Shown: piece after piece, positions 34,995 to 44,224 of the stretch | How the letters are laid out: each line of letters begins with the position of its first letter | How positions within the stretch are numbered: the first letter of the stretch is position 1 | Assembly: GCA_903789535.1 (NCBI GenBank) | Contig: CAIFES010000001.1 | Coordinates: forward strand, 186,001 to 250,000 | DNA from: an uncultured Aeriscardovia sp. | Lineage (GTDB): Bacteria > Actinomycetota > Actinomycetes > Actinomycetales > Bifidobacteriaceae | Length of the DNA stretch: 64,000 nt | Direction of reading: 5' to 3' | Translations under genes and position numbers: made by a program | Notes under the pieces: generated by a model | Databases searched by the model: none | Told to the model about the DNA's origin: nothing | What the model saw: the letters and a program-made list of their open reading frames with translations, nothing else

Positions 34995-36629
34995 ATGACC
35001 AGCGACGAACTTCATCAGTGGATGCTCAGCACCTTCGGCCCGACCGCCGGCGAGAGCGCCTGGCAGCAGTTCCAGCAGCTGCCCGAGCAGATCCGTCAGC
35101 AGATGCTGGCCGCGAGCTCCTCCGAGCTACCCTCCCCCGAGCAGATGCGCGGGCTCATGCAGGCGTTCGCCGACGCCGGCTTCGGCGCGCCGGGCTCCGC
35201 CCCGGCAGGTTCCTCCGACAACGACGCCGACAAAAAGGCGGTGGGGGCGACGCTCGCCACTGATCCGCAGACGGGCAATCCGATCGGCTTCCAGATGCCG
35301 AACGCCTCGGACGATTCCTCCTCCGACGGTGCCTCGCAGGCATCCTCCCCCGCCCGGCCGAGCGCCATCAACGTGGATCTTGCCCGGCAGATCGCACTCA
35401 TCTCGCTGCCCTCGGGTTCGGCGAGCGTGGTGAGCGGGGCCGAGGACCGGCAGGTGCGCGAGGCGTTCTCACATGCGAGCCTGTGGCTGGACTCGGCGAC
35501 GGGATTCGACCCGGGCACGAAGGAGCCGACGGCGCTGACCCGTGCGGACTGGATCACCTCCACCATCGCCCGCTGGGCGGCACTCGTCTCACCGGTCTCC
35601 AAGGCCACCGCGCAGGCGCTCGGATCGGTCTTCGCCTCACGCCTGGGCGGCAGCATGGACGAGACGACCACCAGGATTTTCGCCGGCCCGATTCAGATCA
35701 GCCTGCCCGACAATCTGCGTGACCCGCAGCATCTGATGGAGGCGATCGGCACGGCCTCCTTCTCCATGCAGCTGGGGCAGTCCGCCGCCAAACTCGCCAC
35801 CGAGGTGCTCGGCGGCTTCGACCAGGGGCTGCGCCTGTCCGACTCGCCGGCCGGGGCGATCGTGGTGCAGAACGCGGAGAATTTCGCGCAGGGACTGTCC
35901 GTTCCCGGCCAGGAGGTGCTGGACTTCCTCGCGCTGCGCGAGCTGGCCACCGCCCGCCTGTATGAGAACGTGCCGTGGCTGTCCACGCAGATCCAGACGC
36001 TGGTGGAGAAGTACGCGCAGTACATCACCATCGACCTGGACGCCATCGAGGACCAGCTGCGCGAGGCCGGCGAGATGAGCCCGGAGGGGTTGCAGGCGGC
36101 CGTCAATATCTCGAACGTGGCGATGAGCGAGTCGCCCGAGCAGAAGCAGGCGAAGGCGAGCCTGGAGCGCATGCTCGCGCTCGTCGAGGGTTGGGTGGAC
36201 GCCGTCACCTGGCGCGCCGGCCAGGCCTCCCTGCCGCATATCGCCCGTCTGCGTGAGATGATGCGTCGTCGCAGGGCCTCGGGCGGTCCGGCGGAGCAGA
36301 CGTTCCGCGAGCTGATGGGACTGGATCTGCGGCCGGTCGAGGCACGCCAGGCGTGCGCGGCGTGGGAGCGCGTGATGGACGCACAGGGCGGGCCGGCGGC
36401 CGACGCGCTCTGGCACCACCCTGACACCCTCCCCTCGCTCGGCGAGGAACAGAAGAGCGACCATGACTGGGATGCCGGCCTCGACGAGCTGCTACGCGAG
36501 GAGGGCGATGACGGCAAGGGCGGCGACGGGACCGCCCATCCCGACGGTGACGTGCACCACGACAACGACAGCGGGAATACGGATGGCCCGTCCGCCGGCG
36601 ACGACAAGGATGCCGGCGACAACGACTGA
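34995..36629 (+). CDS. DUF2342 (zinc-metallopeptidase-like) protein lacking its His ligands
   Basis: 544-residue cytosolic protein of the DUF2342 family, annotated as zinc-dependent peptidases or F420-associated hydrolases in mycobacteria. The N-terminal MTSDELHQWMLSTFGPTAG, the VVSGAEDRQVREAFSHASLWLD segment, and VPGQEVLDFLALRELATARL are family-typical. The usual REAAHxRLFxH signature reads RELATARLYEN here, so Thr319 and Asn325 replace both His residues; the protein is probably not an active metallopeptidase. The C-terminus is a 70-residue acidic Asp-rich tail. ATG 34995 has AAGGAGG upstream. Confidence 0.85.
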   Translation: MTSDELHQWMLSTFGPTAGESAWQQFQQLPEQIRQQMLAASSSELPSPEQMRGLMQAFADAGFGAPGSAPAGSSDNDADKKAVGATLATDPQTGNPIGFQMPNASDDSSSDGASQASSPARPSAINVDLARQIALISLPSGSASVVSGAEDRQVREAFSHASLWLDSATGFDPGTKEPTALTRADWITSTIARWAALVSPVSKATAQALGSVFASRLGGSMDETTTRIFAGPIQISLPDNLRDPQHLMEAIGTASFSMQLGQSAAKLATEVLGGFDQGLRLSDSPAGAIVVQNAENFAQGLSVPGQEVLDFLALRELATARLYENVPWLSTQIQTLVEKYAQYITIDLDAIEDQLREAGEMSPEGLQAAVNISNVAMSESPEQKQAKASLERMLALVEGWVDAVTWRAGQASLPHIARLREMMRRRRASGGPAEQTFRELMGLDLRPVEARQACAAWERVMDAQGGPAADALWHHPDTLPSLGEEQKSDHDWDAGLDELLREEGDDGKGGDGTAHPDGDVHHDNDSGNTDGPSAGDDKDAGDND

Positions 36630-36682
36630 GCCCGACAGTAGCCTCAAGCCGGAAGCATCAAGGAAGGGGCCGCACCACAGCG

Positions 36683-38221
36683 TCAGGGCAGGAACCGGCT
36701 GCGATGCCGTGTGCGCGTGCCGGTGCCGTCCTGACTGCGGGCCCAGCTGACCACGACCTTTTTGCGCCCGCGTGTCACGCCCACGTAGAACAGCCGGCGC
36801 TCCTCCTCCATCTGCGCCGGCGCGGAGGCGGAGGCGAATGGCAGCAGCCCGTCGCTCGCACCGATGAGGAAGACCGTGTCCCATTCCAGGCCCTTGGCCG
36901 CATGCAGCGTCGAGAGCGTCACCCGTTCGATGCGTGATGGCAGCGTGCCGGAAGCGGCGAACGCCTGCTCGGCGATGTGCTGCACAGAGGTGGAGGAGAG
37001 CCGGTCCTCCTGCGGGCGCGTGTCGGCAGGATCCGTGCCACGACGCGTCAGATAGGCCACCCCGAGGCGGTCGAGCGCCCGTGCGACGGCACGCAGCTGC
37101 GAGTTGAGGCGCGAGAGGACGGCGATCTGGTCCGCCCCGGCCCCGTGGTCGAGCAGGTCCTTGATCTGTCGCGCCACGCCCTGGGCCTCCAGGCCGTCGC
37201 TGCCGTACGTGTCCTGGCTGACCGCCGGGCCGTCCGGCTGTGGCGTTCCCAGACGCAGATACTCGCCCGACAGCGGCGAGGCGGTGAGCACCCGGTTGGC
37301 GTAGCGCACGATGGAACCGCTGGAACGGTAGTCGCGGCCCAGCCGGATGTCCGCGCGGATGCCGGGGAACTCCTTGTCGAAATTGAGCAGGAACCAGCTC
37401 GTGGCACCGTTGAACGAATAGATGGTCTGCGCCGGGTCGCCGACCACGCAGATGTTCTCGTTCTGCCGGCCGAGCCACAGGCGGATCATCCTGTGCTGCA
37501 GGGACGAGATGTCCTGATACTCGTCCACGGTCAGCCATCCGATGCGCCGGCGGATCTTCTGCGCCACCTCCGGGCTCGACTCGATCAGGTGGCAGAGGAT
37601 AAGCAGGATGTCGTTGAAGTCGATCTGGCCCAGGGCCGCCTTCTCCCTGTCGAACCGGTCGGCAAGAGCGGCCATCTGGTCTGCGGACAGACCGGCGGGG
37701 GGCGTGCGGTGCGCGAGCGCGGCCGCCTTGGGGTACTGGTCGGCTGGCAGCAGGCTGACCTTCATCCACGCGGTCTCGGCGAGCAGGTCATCGCAGTCGC
37801 GCGCGCTGATCGTGTCGGCGGCGGCGCCTGTCACCGCGGTGACGGCACGTTTGAGGGCGTCGACGGGATGCGGCGTCAGCTGGGGGAACGGCGTGTCGAC
37901 CATGTCACGCCAGATAAAGGAGAGCTGGCGCAGGGCGAGCGAGTGGATGGTGGCGCAGGTGACGTCCGTGGCGCCGAGCGCGGCCAGACGCCGCTGCATC
38001 TCGCGCGCCGCCTTGACGGAGAAGGTGACAGCGACGGTGCGCGTGGGGCTCCACACGCCTTTGGCGCACGCATAGGCGATACGCCGCGTGATGGTGCGCG
38101 TCTTGCCGGCACCTGCGACGGCGGTGATGCGCACCGGGCCGGTCAGGGCGGTGGCGGCTTGTCGCTGACGGTCGTCAAGGCCTTCGAGCAGCCGGTCAGG
38201 ATCTTTCACGGCAGCATCCAT
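36683..38221 (-). CDS. UvrD/Rep-family 3'-5' DNA helicase (UvrD2-like)
   Basis: 512-residue superfamily 1 helicase. Motifs in order: Walker A AVAGAGKTRTI (AGAGKT 36-41), IHSLALRQL, VDEYQDISS, GDPAQTIYSFNGA, RDYRSSGSIVRYAN, TLHAAKGLEWDTVFL, and EERRLFYVGVTRGR. It is shorter than typical UvrD (about 700) and, unlike mycobacterial UvrD2, carries no C-terminal HRDC domain. ATG 38221 has AAGGAGGAGG upstream. It converges on the DUF2342 gene, a neighbourhood shared with mycobacteria. Confidence 0.92.
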   Translation of the reverse strand: MDAAVKDPDRLLEGLDDRQRQAATALTGPVRITAVAGAGKTRTITRRIAYACAKGVWSPTRTVAVTFSVKAAREMQRRLAALGATDVTCATIHSLALRQLSFIWRDMVDTPFPQLTPHPVDALKRAVTAVTGAAADTISARDCDDLLAETAWMKVSLLPADQYPKAAALAHRTPPAGLSADQMAALADRFDREKAALGQIDFNDILLILCHLIESSPEVAQKIRRRIGWLTVDEYQDISSLQHRMIRLWLGRQNENICVVGDPAQTIYSFNGATSWFLLNFDKEFPGIRADIRLGRDYRSSGSIVRYANRVLTASPLSGEYLRLGTPQPDGPAVSQDTYGSDGLEAQGVARQIKDLLDHGAGADQIAVLSRLNSQLRAVARALDRLGVAYLTRRGTDPADTRPQEDRLSSTSVQHIAEQAFAASGTLPSRIERVTLSTLHAAKGLEWDTVFLIGASDGLLPFASASAPAQMEEERRLFYVGVTRGRKKVVVSWARSQDGTGTRTRHRSRFLP

Positions 38222-38339
38222 CCCTCCTCCTTCTTTTCTCTGTCTGTTCCATTGTGGCACCCGCATGACGGTGGCTGACGCCAAGAGCACAAATGTGGAT
38301 AACCGGCGGCTGCCGGACAAGTCAAACTGGTCTTCCGGC

Positions 38340-38353
38340 TAGAGTGGGGACTG
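38340..38353 (+). promoter_or_regulatory. -10 of a probably leaderless promoter for the APH-like gene
   Basis: TAGAGT (38340-38345), seven nt, then the GTG start at 38353. No Shine-Dalgarno is visible, and the transcription start would fall on the GTG. Confidence 0.5.
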
Positions 38354-40113
38354 TGAGAAAACGTTCTGCCCTTGTCTGTGCCGCGCTCGCCTCCGCCGTC
38401 GCCCCGCAGCTGCGCATGTCCGGCGCGAGGAGCCTTCCTGGGCCGGTGCGTCCTGACCCGCTGGTCGACACGGCCTGCCTCGTCGATGCGCGCGGACGGC
38501 TGTTCGACGTGCGGATCGGTGCGCTGGACGCGGCAGACGGACTGCGCAAGGATGCGGAGAATTCCGCGCTTCTGGCCCCGCAGATCCGGGCGACGGGACT
38601 CGATATCGACGTCGCCGCCCCGCTCGCGCACGGCATGACGCGCGACGAGGCCGATGAGCCGGTCTATGTGGTCATCAGCCGGCACAGCGAGGGCATCCCG
38701 CTTGATTTCCGCGATCTGACGGAGGAGGAATGCGAGTCGCTCGGCGCGGCGATCGCGCGGATCCATGCGCTTGACACACGTTTCCTGCTCGAGGCGGGTC
38801 ACACGGGCTATCCCGGCGCGCAGGTGCGCGACCAGCTCGCCGCCTGGACGCGGGCGCTCGCCCATAATGCGAGCGTGCCGGATGCCATCACCATGCGCTG
38901 GCAAGAACTGCTGCGCATCGACGCGCTGTGGCGGTTCGAGCCGGTCGTCGCCCATGGCAGCCTCGCCCCGGATGACATCCTCTATGCCGCTGATTCGACG
39001 GTGACGACGCTGCGGAGGTGGCAGGGCCTGTCCCTGGCCGATCCCGCCTCCGATTTCGCCTGGCTCTTCGATGACGGGGTGCAGCAGTGGCAGCGCGACG
39101 AGGTGCTTTCCGGCTACGGGCAGATGCTGGGCGAGCGGATGGACCCGCGCATCGTGCCGCGCGCGCGCCTGTGGCGTCAGCTGACGGCGGTGCGCGAGTT
39201 CCTCGAGGCGCTCTCCGCCGGTGATCATGACCGGCTGGCCGCGGCACGCCGGGGCATCAACGCGATCGCCTCCGCCCTCTCCCCCGTCATCGCCGTGGGG
39301 ACGGGGCACCCGGTGACAGCGGTGCCCGGCTCCGGGACCGGCAGGACGGCGACGAAGGCCGAGCGCGCCGAGCAGCCCGCATCGCAGGAGCAGGACCGGT
39401 CGGGGACACAGACCCTCAGTACCGCCGCCGGCCAGGCGATTAGTTCGGAAGGCGGGAGACAGGATGGCCAGGACGGCCAGAACGAGACCGATGTCTCCGA
39501 CGACACGCGTGAGGCAAGCACAGCAGCCGCGCGGGATGATGCATCTTCCTCCCCTGCCTCGTCCGGTGCGCCCGTCTCCGGTTCCCATCCGCTCTCCCGG
39601 CTCTCGCAGCTCGATGACGAGACGGTCGAGCCTGCCGACAGCCTCAGTTTCACCGGTACAGGCAGGGTGAAGGCCGCCCCGGATGACGACCGCGCCCAGA
39701 ACGATGACAGCGGATTCCAGACCGGTGACAGCGGGTCCCGGACCGGGAGCGACAGGACGGACGCGCAGCCCGAATCCTCCGCACGGTTCGCCACCAACAC
39801 GAACATGCCCGCCATCCAGCCGGACGGCACGCGCACAAGCCTCGCGGCCGTGGCCGACACGCGTTCGGCGCAGAAAGGCGAGCAGGCACAGACGCTGCCG
39901 TTCCAGACACAGGCGTATATCGACACCGATGCCCCCGACGGCACCGTGCGCGTGACGCATTCGACGAGCGTGCGCGAGCGCCTCTTCCCCGATGATCCGG
40001 GCGAGGAGCTGTTCCATGGCGGCAAGGACGGTGCCGACGACGGGATCAATAAATCCGATGATGCCGGCGACTCTGATGAATCCGGCAGAAACGACGGCAA
40101 GACCGGGCAGTAG
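38353..40113 (+). CDS. APH-fold pseudokinase with a long disordered acidic tail
   Basis: 586-residue protein. The first 300 residues follow the aminoglycoside-phosphotransferase fold (PF01636): DADGLRK-type lead, LGAAIARIHALDTRFL, and the catalytic-loop equivalent HGSLAPDD (201-208), where the usual H-G-D-L-x-x-x-N has Ser for the catalytic Asp and Asp for Asn, and WQGLSLADPASDFAWL, where the usual D-W-E is W-Q. It is therefore probably not a kinase. About 270 disordered residues rich in D, S, G, T and E follow. It stands back to back with the UvrD gene, as related proteins do in Actinobacteria. The start is GTG at 38353 (no SD). Confidence 0.72.
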   Translation: MRKRSALVCAALASAVAPQLRMSGARSLPGPVRPDPLVDTACLVDARGRLFDVRIGALDAADGLRKDAENSALLAPQIRATGLDIDVAAPLAHGMTRDEADEPVYVVISRHSEGIPLDFRDLTEEECESLGAAIARIHALDTRFLLEAGHTGYPGAQVRDQLAAWTRALAHNASVPDAITMRWQELLRIDALWRFEPVVAHGSLAPDDILYAADSTVTTLRRWQGLSLADPASDFAWLFDDGVQQWQRDEVLSGYGQMLGERMDPRIVPRARLWRQLTAVREFLEALSAGDHDRLAAARRGINAIASALSPVIAVGTGHPVTAVPGSGTGRTATKAERAEQPASQEQDRSGTQTLSTAAGQAISSEGGRQDGQDGQNETDVSDDTREASTAAARDDASSSPASSGAPVSGSHPLSRLSQLDDETVEPADSLSFTGTGRVKAAPDDDRAQNDDSGFQTGDSGSRTGSDRTDAQPESSARFATNTNMPAIQPDGTRTSLAAVADTRSAQKGEQAQTLPFQTQAYIDTDAPDGTVRVTHSTSVRERLFPDDPGEELFHGGKDGADDGINKSDDAGDSDESGRNDGKTGQ

Positions 40114-40285
40114 GCGGGCAAACGGCCCGTCACGGGCGTCATACGCCGATCGACCGCCATACCGCCGAGAGCCGAACAGCGGCTGCGGCGCGATCAGCCG
40201 CCGTACGATGAGACCAGTCAACGACTATCAAAGAAAATGGTCGCCAACAGTAATCGTCAACAACCGCTGACAGAAACGAGGACTG

Positions 40286-40519
40286 ATGAACGTCGAGATC
40301 GGTATCCAGAACGTCGCCCGCCCGGTGAGCTTCACCACCGACAAGTCCGCCGACGAGGTCATCGCCGCGCTGCGGCAGGCGCACGAGGCCCAGGACGGCA
40401 TGGCGGATCTTGTGGACGACAAGGGCCGTCACATCCTTATTCCCACCTCAGCGATCGGCTACGCGGTCATCGGATCGGAGACACGCCGTCCGGTCGGTTT
40501 CGGCGCATTGGAAGGCTGA
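40286..40519 (+). CDS. DUF3107 family protein
   Basis: 77-residue protein of the actinobacterial DUF3107 family (PF11305): MNVEIGIQNVARPVSFTTDK at the start and VDDKGRHILIPTSAIGYAVI toward the end. No membrane helix. ATG 40286 has GAGGACTG directly upstream. Function is unknown; it sits in the same chromosomal neighbourhood as UvrD2 and DUF2342 in related genomes. Confidence 0.88.
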   Translation: MNVEIGIQNVARPVSFTTDKSADEVIAALRQAHEAQDGMADLVDDKGRHILIPTSAIGYAVIGSETRRPVGFGALEG

Positions 40520-40614
40520 TCCGCCCGCCTGGAAACATCCACAGACAGGCCAGGAACGCAAGAACGCGGAAAAGCGTCAACAGGACAACGAACGGCAACG
40601 TCCGGCGCAGTGGG

Positions 40615-40655
40615 ACGGGGTGTCATCGCACGATCGCGATGGCACCCCGTTCTTC
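40615..40655 (+). terminator. Terminator of DUF3107 gene, overlapping the PHP gene stop
   Basis: ACGGGGTGTCATCGC (40615-40629) pairs over 15 bp, one G-U, with GCGATGGCACCCCGT (40636-40650), followed by TCTTC. The stop codon of the convergent PHP gene (40625-40623) lies inside the stem. Confidence 0.8.
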
Positions 40656-41543
40656 AATCTGCTCGACCACGTCGTCGGCGGTGAGGTTCTCCCCCAGCCT
40701 GTTTGGTTTGCCGTCTGTTCCATGCCAGTCCGACCCGCCGGTGACGAGCAGGCCGAGCCGGTCGGCCAGGCGGAGCAGACGGGCCCTGCCCTCTGCCGTG
40801 TTCTCACGATGCCACACTTCCAGGGCATCCAGACCGCGTGAGGCGAAAAATGCGATGTCGTCGTCAGTGAGAATGACGGCATTGCGCGTGGGAGAGGCCG
40901 CATGCGCGATGCCGATCACGCCACCCGCCGCTTTGACGGCGGCGATCACCTCCGTCACCTCGGGGCTTCTGACCGGCAGATAGTATTTGGACGATCCGGA
41001 GACGATCGTGGCGAACGCCTCGGAACGCGTGCGCACGACGCCGGCGGCGACCAGCGCGTCGGCGATATGAGGCCGGCCGATCGTGGTCAGCCCTGCGGTG
41101 CCGGCCTGGGCGAGCACATCCTCCCAGGTGATCGGGTAATCGTGCGAGATCGCCTCGACCATGCGGCGCGTGCGTTCGACGCGCTCGGCGCGTGTGCGGG
41201 CGAACAGACCGGCGAGGGTGGGTTCGGAGGGGTCGAACAGCCAGGCGAGCAGGTGCACGCTCGTCCTGTTCTTCCAGTCGGAGGTGATCTCCGCGCCGCG
41301 CACGAGCGGCACGCCCGTGGCACGGGCGGCCTGCTGTGCCTGCGGCCAGCCGGCGGTGGAATCGTGGTCAGTGATGGCCACCCCTGTCAGATCGGGCAGG
41401 GCACGTGCCTGCCCGAGCATCTGTGCCGGGCTCGCCTTGCCGTCGGAGAACACCGTGTGGCAGTGCAGGTCCCAGCCGGTACGCGGCGCGCCGCACACCG
41501 CGCCGGCTCGAACGTCCTTTCCCGTCTTTTCCATGGCCCCCAT
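40623..41543 (-). CDS. PHP-domain phosphoesterase (YciV/RNase AM-like)
   Basis: 306-residue PHP metallophosphatase. The metal-binding motifs are DLHCHTVFSDG near residue 25, ITDHDSTAGW, PLVRGAEIT, RPHIADALV, IGIAHA and GGSDWHG. It resembles 3',5'-nucleoside-bisphosphate phosphatases of the YciV group, which also trim RNA 5' ends. ATG 41543 or ATG 41534 are possible starts; neither has a strong SD. Alone on the minus strand, convergent with DUF3107. Confidence 0.85.
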   Translation of the reverse strand: MGAMEKTGKDVRAGAVCGAPRTGWDLHCHTVFSDGKASPAQMLGQARALPDLTGVAITDHDSTAGWPQAQQAARATGVPLVRGAEITSDWKNRTSVHLLAWLFDPSEPTLAGLFARTRAERVERTRRMVEAISHDYPITWEDVLAQAGTAGLTTIGRPHIADALVAAGVVRTRSEAFATIVSGSSKYYLPVRSPEVTEVIAAVKAAGGVIGIAHAASPTRNAVILTDDDIAFFASRGLDALEVWHRENTAEGRARLLRLADRLGLLVTGGSDWHGTDGKPNRLGENLTADDVVEQIEERGAIAIVR

Positions 41544-41712
41544 CTTACGGACGGTTCCCTGACGGCAGAACGACGGATATCACGGCACCACTGGCATCAC
41601 GCGCACCGCAGGGTCATGAAAGTGCCGCCGCGCGGATAAGTACGGCAGGCCATCCAGACGTCACTGCGCCAAACCGTCCACGCCAGAAACAATGACAGAC
41701 GTGGTCTGCGGA

Positions 41713-41725
41713 TAGGCTGGCATTA
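41713..41725 (+). promoter_or_regulatory. -10 of a probably leaderless VKOR promoter
   Basis: TAGGCT, then GGCATT and the ATG at 41725. No Shine-Dalgarno is visible. The layout matches those at 26992 and 63713. Confidence 0.55.
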
Positions 41726-42495
41726 TGGCACGCACAACGGGCACTGACGCGGCACGATCGTCCGCGGACACCGATATCACGCAGGACAGAGCAGGCAGCG
41801 ACATCACACAGAGCGCAATGGGCATCACACAGGCACCGGAGGCCGACACCTCCTGGCGGCACACCTGGAAGGCGTCGTGGCGGCACTCGAGCATCTGGGT
41901 CTACGGCTTCTACGTGCTCGTCTCGCTCGTCGCCCTCGCCGCCTCGTTCATCCTCGCCGCCGAGGCGCTATATTCGGCACGCCACCCCGGCGAGAGCCTG
42001 GGCTGCGACATCAACGGCACGCTCTCCTGCTCCGCCGTCGCCCAGAGCTGGCAGGCCGAGCTGATCCACATCGGCCGCTACAGCTACCCGAACGCCTTCC
42101 TCGGCATCGCCGCCGAATCGGTGTTCGTCACCGTGGGCGTGGTCGGGATGACCGGCGCCCGGCTGCCGCGCTGGTTCAGCGTCGCCTGGTGGTGGGGCGG
42201 TCTCGCCGCGCTGTGCTACTCCTACTGGCTGACCACGCAGTCGCTGTTCGTCATCAACGCGCTGTGCCCGTGGTGCCTGACGCTCATGTTCATGACCACG
42301 CTGCAGTTCTTCGCCCTCACGCACGCCACCGTCGTGCTGCGGGGCGAGCCGCACGAGGACGGCAGACTCGCCGGTCTGCGCCGGTTCATGGACGATCTCT
42401 ACCGGCCCAACATCGATCTGCTCATCGAGCTTGGCTGGGTGGTGCTGCTCGTCGTCCTCATTCTTGCCAAAGACGGTCCGGCGATCTTCCGCTGA
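41725..42495 (+). CDS. Vitamin K epoxide reductase (VKOR) family protein
   Basis: 256-residue membrane oxidoreductase, the actinobacterial counterpart of DsbB that reoxidises a thiol oxidase for disulfide formation outside the cell. About 55 polar residues, with a repeated DITQ motif, precede four to five helices. The redox pairs C94...C102 (LGCDINGTLSCSAV) and CPWC (181-184) are intact. Its 3' end overlaps that of the GH32-like gene by 38 bp, tail to tail. Confidence 0.9.
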   Translation: MARTTGTDAARSSADTDITQDRAGSDITQSAMGITQAPEADTSWRHTWKASWRHSSIWVYGFYVLVSLVALAASFILAAEALYSARHPGESLGCDINGTLSCSAVAQSWQAELIHIGRYSYPNAFLGIAAESVFVTVGVVGMTGARLPRWFSVAWWWGGLAALCYSYWLTTQSLFVINALCPWCLTLMFMTTLQFFALTHATVVLRGEPHEDGRLAGLRRFMDDLYRPNIDLLIELGWVVLLVVLILAKDGPAIFR

Positions 42496-44209
42496 GCGTG
42501 CGCACCGTCAGCTGTGCGCCTTTGGGCAGCAGCGCCTCCAGCGCCCCCTGCCCCGTGCGCGGGTCCGGCACGATGATGGTGCCGGCCGCCTGCCCGTCGT
42601 TGAGGAAGATCTCGGCGATCCCGCGGTCATAGAAGACCTCGACACGGCGCACGCGGCGCACCTGCGAGACCGCGTCCACGCTCGCGAGCGGCTGGATGCC
42701 GTCGGTGGTCAGTCGTGCCAGACCATCCTCGAACGTGTTGGTCAGGCCCAGACGCTGCCGTTCGTCCTCTTCTGCCTCCGCTCGCGTCTGTGCCCCCGGT
42801 CGCGTCCAGGCCCCTAGGGTGAGAGAAAAATCGCTGTACCGGTCAGGATCCACGAACCGCAGATCGGCGTAGTAGGCGTTGGCGGGAATGTCCAGATGGA
42901 TCCGCATATGGTCAGGCGAGTCTGACAGGTCCGGGACCGTGGTCTGGGTGAGGATGTCGCCCAGACCGTACGCATACACCTCGGTGACCGGATGCTGGAA
43001 CAGACGCCCGTCGCGCACATGCAGCTCGCGCGGCAGGCTGGGCACACAGACGGGCCCCTGGGCGGCCTTGTCCTTCCCGTCCCCGCCCGTCACCCCGAAC
43101 GTGTCAGCGATGCGGCCCACCAGAATGCGCCGCCCGTCATGGCGGAACGTGCGCACGCCGGACAGATCGGGACCGAAATCAAGCCAGCCGGCCGAGCGGA
43201 CGAGCAGCCTCGGCGCCGGGACGGTGTTGACACGCTGACGGTCGGTCAGATCACCCACATACCAGCGCACGGGGCGGAAACGGCCACCCATGCCATCGCG
43301 ATAATCGTCCAGCCCGGCAAGCGCCACGCTGGCGCCGTCGAGAAGAAACAGATCCGGGCAGACGGCCGGACCGGCCTGTCCGATGCCGACATCCGTGAGC
43401 AGCGCGCCGGCGGGCACCCAGGAGTGGTCATCCAGACGCGGATCGAGGTTGATGAACGCGGTGATCGCGGGATGCCGGCCCCTCTCCTGCGCGGTGGGCG
43501 CATCCTCGCCGGCAATGCGGTGCGGCCCACGGGCGAACCAGCCGTGGCGCCCGTCCGGGCGCACCTCGTCGGGCACATCGCTGCGGCCGGCAAGATGCTC
43601 GAGCGGCACCGCGGAATCAGGCAGGCTGGTGCCCATGACCATCACGGCCTGACCCTGGTGGGACAGATCCACCTGCGGGTCGCGGCACTGACGGTCAGAA
43701 TCGTCCGACAGGCCGGTGGTCCGGGTAGGACCCGCCTTCTGGTGCTTCTCCCGGGGAGCATCAAGAATCCGCGCCTGCCCGGCCACATGCACGCCGTCGG
43801 TGCATGTCAGGCACATCCCTGCCACATAGATCCTCATCGCCGCGGCGGAATCACCGTCGCACGGGCGCCCCTCGGCATCGACCGTCAGCACGCAGCCGAG
43901 CAGACCGCCACTTTCACCGGCGGCATCTGCCGCCGCGTCCTGCCGCCGACTGTCCTGGCCCGGTTCACCGGGCTGGGGCTCATCCTTCCAGTGGACGAGG
44001 TCGAGCGAGACGGCATGGCCCCAGAGCACTGTTTCCGGCGGCGGAGTTGACACGTCTGTCGTCTGTTCCGGTGCGGACGGTCCTGCGTCCTGTACCGGCC
44101 TGGAGGGGCCGGTCAGGTAGAACAGATGCCAGCGGCCCTGGAAACGGCACAGTGCCGCCGGGCCGCCCATCCAGCCCGTGCGGGGGACGAAGTGCAGCAG
44201 CGGACGCAT
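42458..44209 (-). CDS. GH32-like protein lacking the catalytic residues
   Basis: 583-residue protein with a full beta-fructofuranosidase-like layout: HFVPRTGWM...GRWHLFY, WGHAVSLDLVHW, RDPQV (176-180), and a C-terminal beta-sandwich with VEVFYDRGIAEIFLNDGQ. The nucleophile motif WMNDPNG reads WMGGPAA (Gly16 for Asp), and the acid/base motif ECPD reads VCPD (Val283 for Glu). The RDP motif remains. It should therefore not hydrolyse fructosides; a binding role is possible. No signal peptide. It starts at ATG 44209 (16 nt after the ileS stop) and shares 38 bp with the convergent VKOR gene. Confidence 0.85.
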   Translation of the reverse strand: MRPLLHFVPRTGWMGGPAALCRFQGRWHLFYLTGPSRPVQDAGPSAPEQTTDVSTPPPETVLWGHAVSLDLVHWKDEPQPGEPGQDSRRQDAAADAAGESGGLLGCVLTVDAEGRPCDGDSAAAMRIYVAGMCLTCTDGVHVAGQARILDAPREKHQKAGPTRTTGLSDDSDRQCRDPQVDLSHQGQAVMVMGTSLPDSAVPLEHLAGRSDVPDEVRPDGRHGWFARGPHRIAGEDAPTAQERGRHPAITAFINLDPRLDDHSWVPAGALLTDVGIGQAGPAVCPDLFLLDGASVALAGLDDYRDGMGGRFRPVRWYVGDLTDRQRVNTVPAPRLLVRSAGWLDFGPDLSGVRTFRHDGRRILVGRIADTFGVTGGDGKDKAAQGPVCVPSLPRELHVRDGRLFQHPVTEVYAYGLGDILTQTTVPDLSDSPDHMRIHLDIPANAYYADLRFVDPDRYSDFSLTLGAWTRPGAQTRAEAEEDERQRLGLTNTFEDGLARLTTDGIQPLASVDAVSQVRRVRRVEVFYDRGIAEIFLNDGQAAGTIIVPDPRTGQGALEALLPKGAQLTVRTLSGRSPDRLWQE

Positions 44210-44224
44210 GGATCGTCGTCCTGC

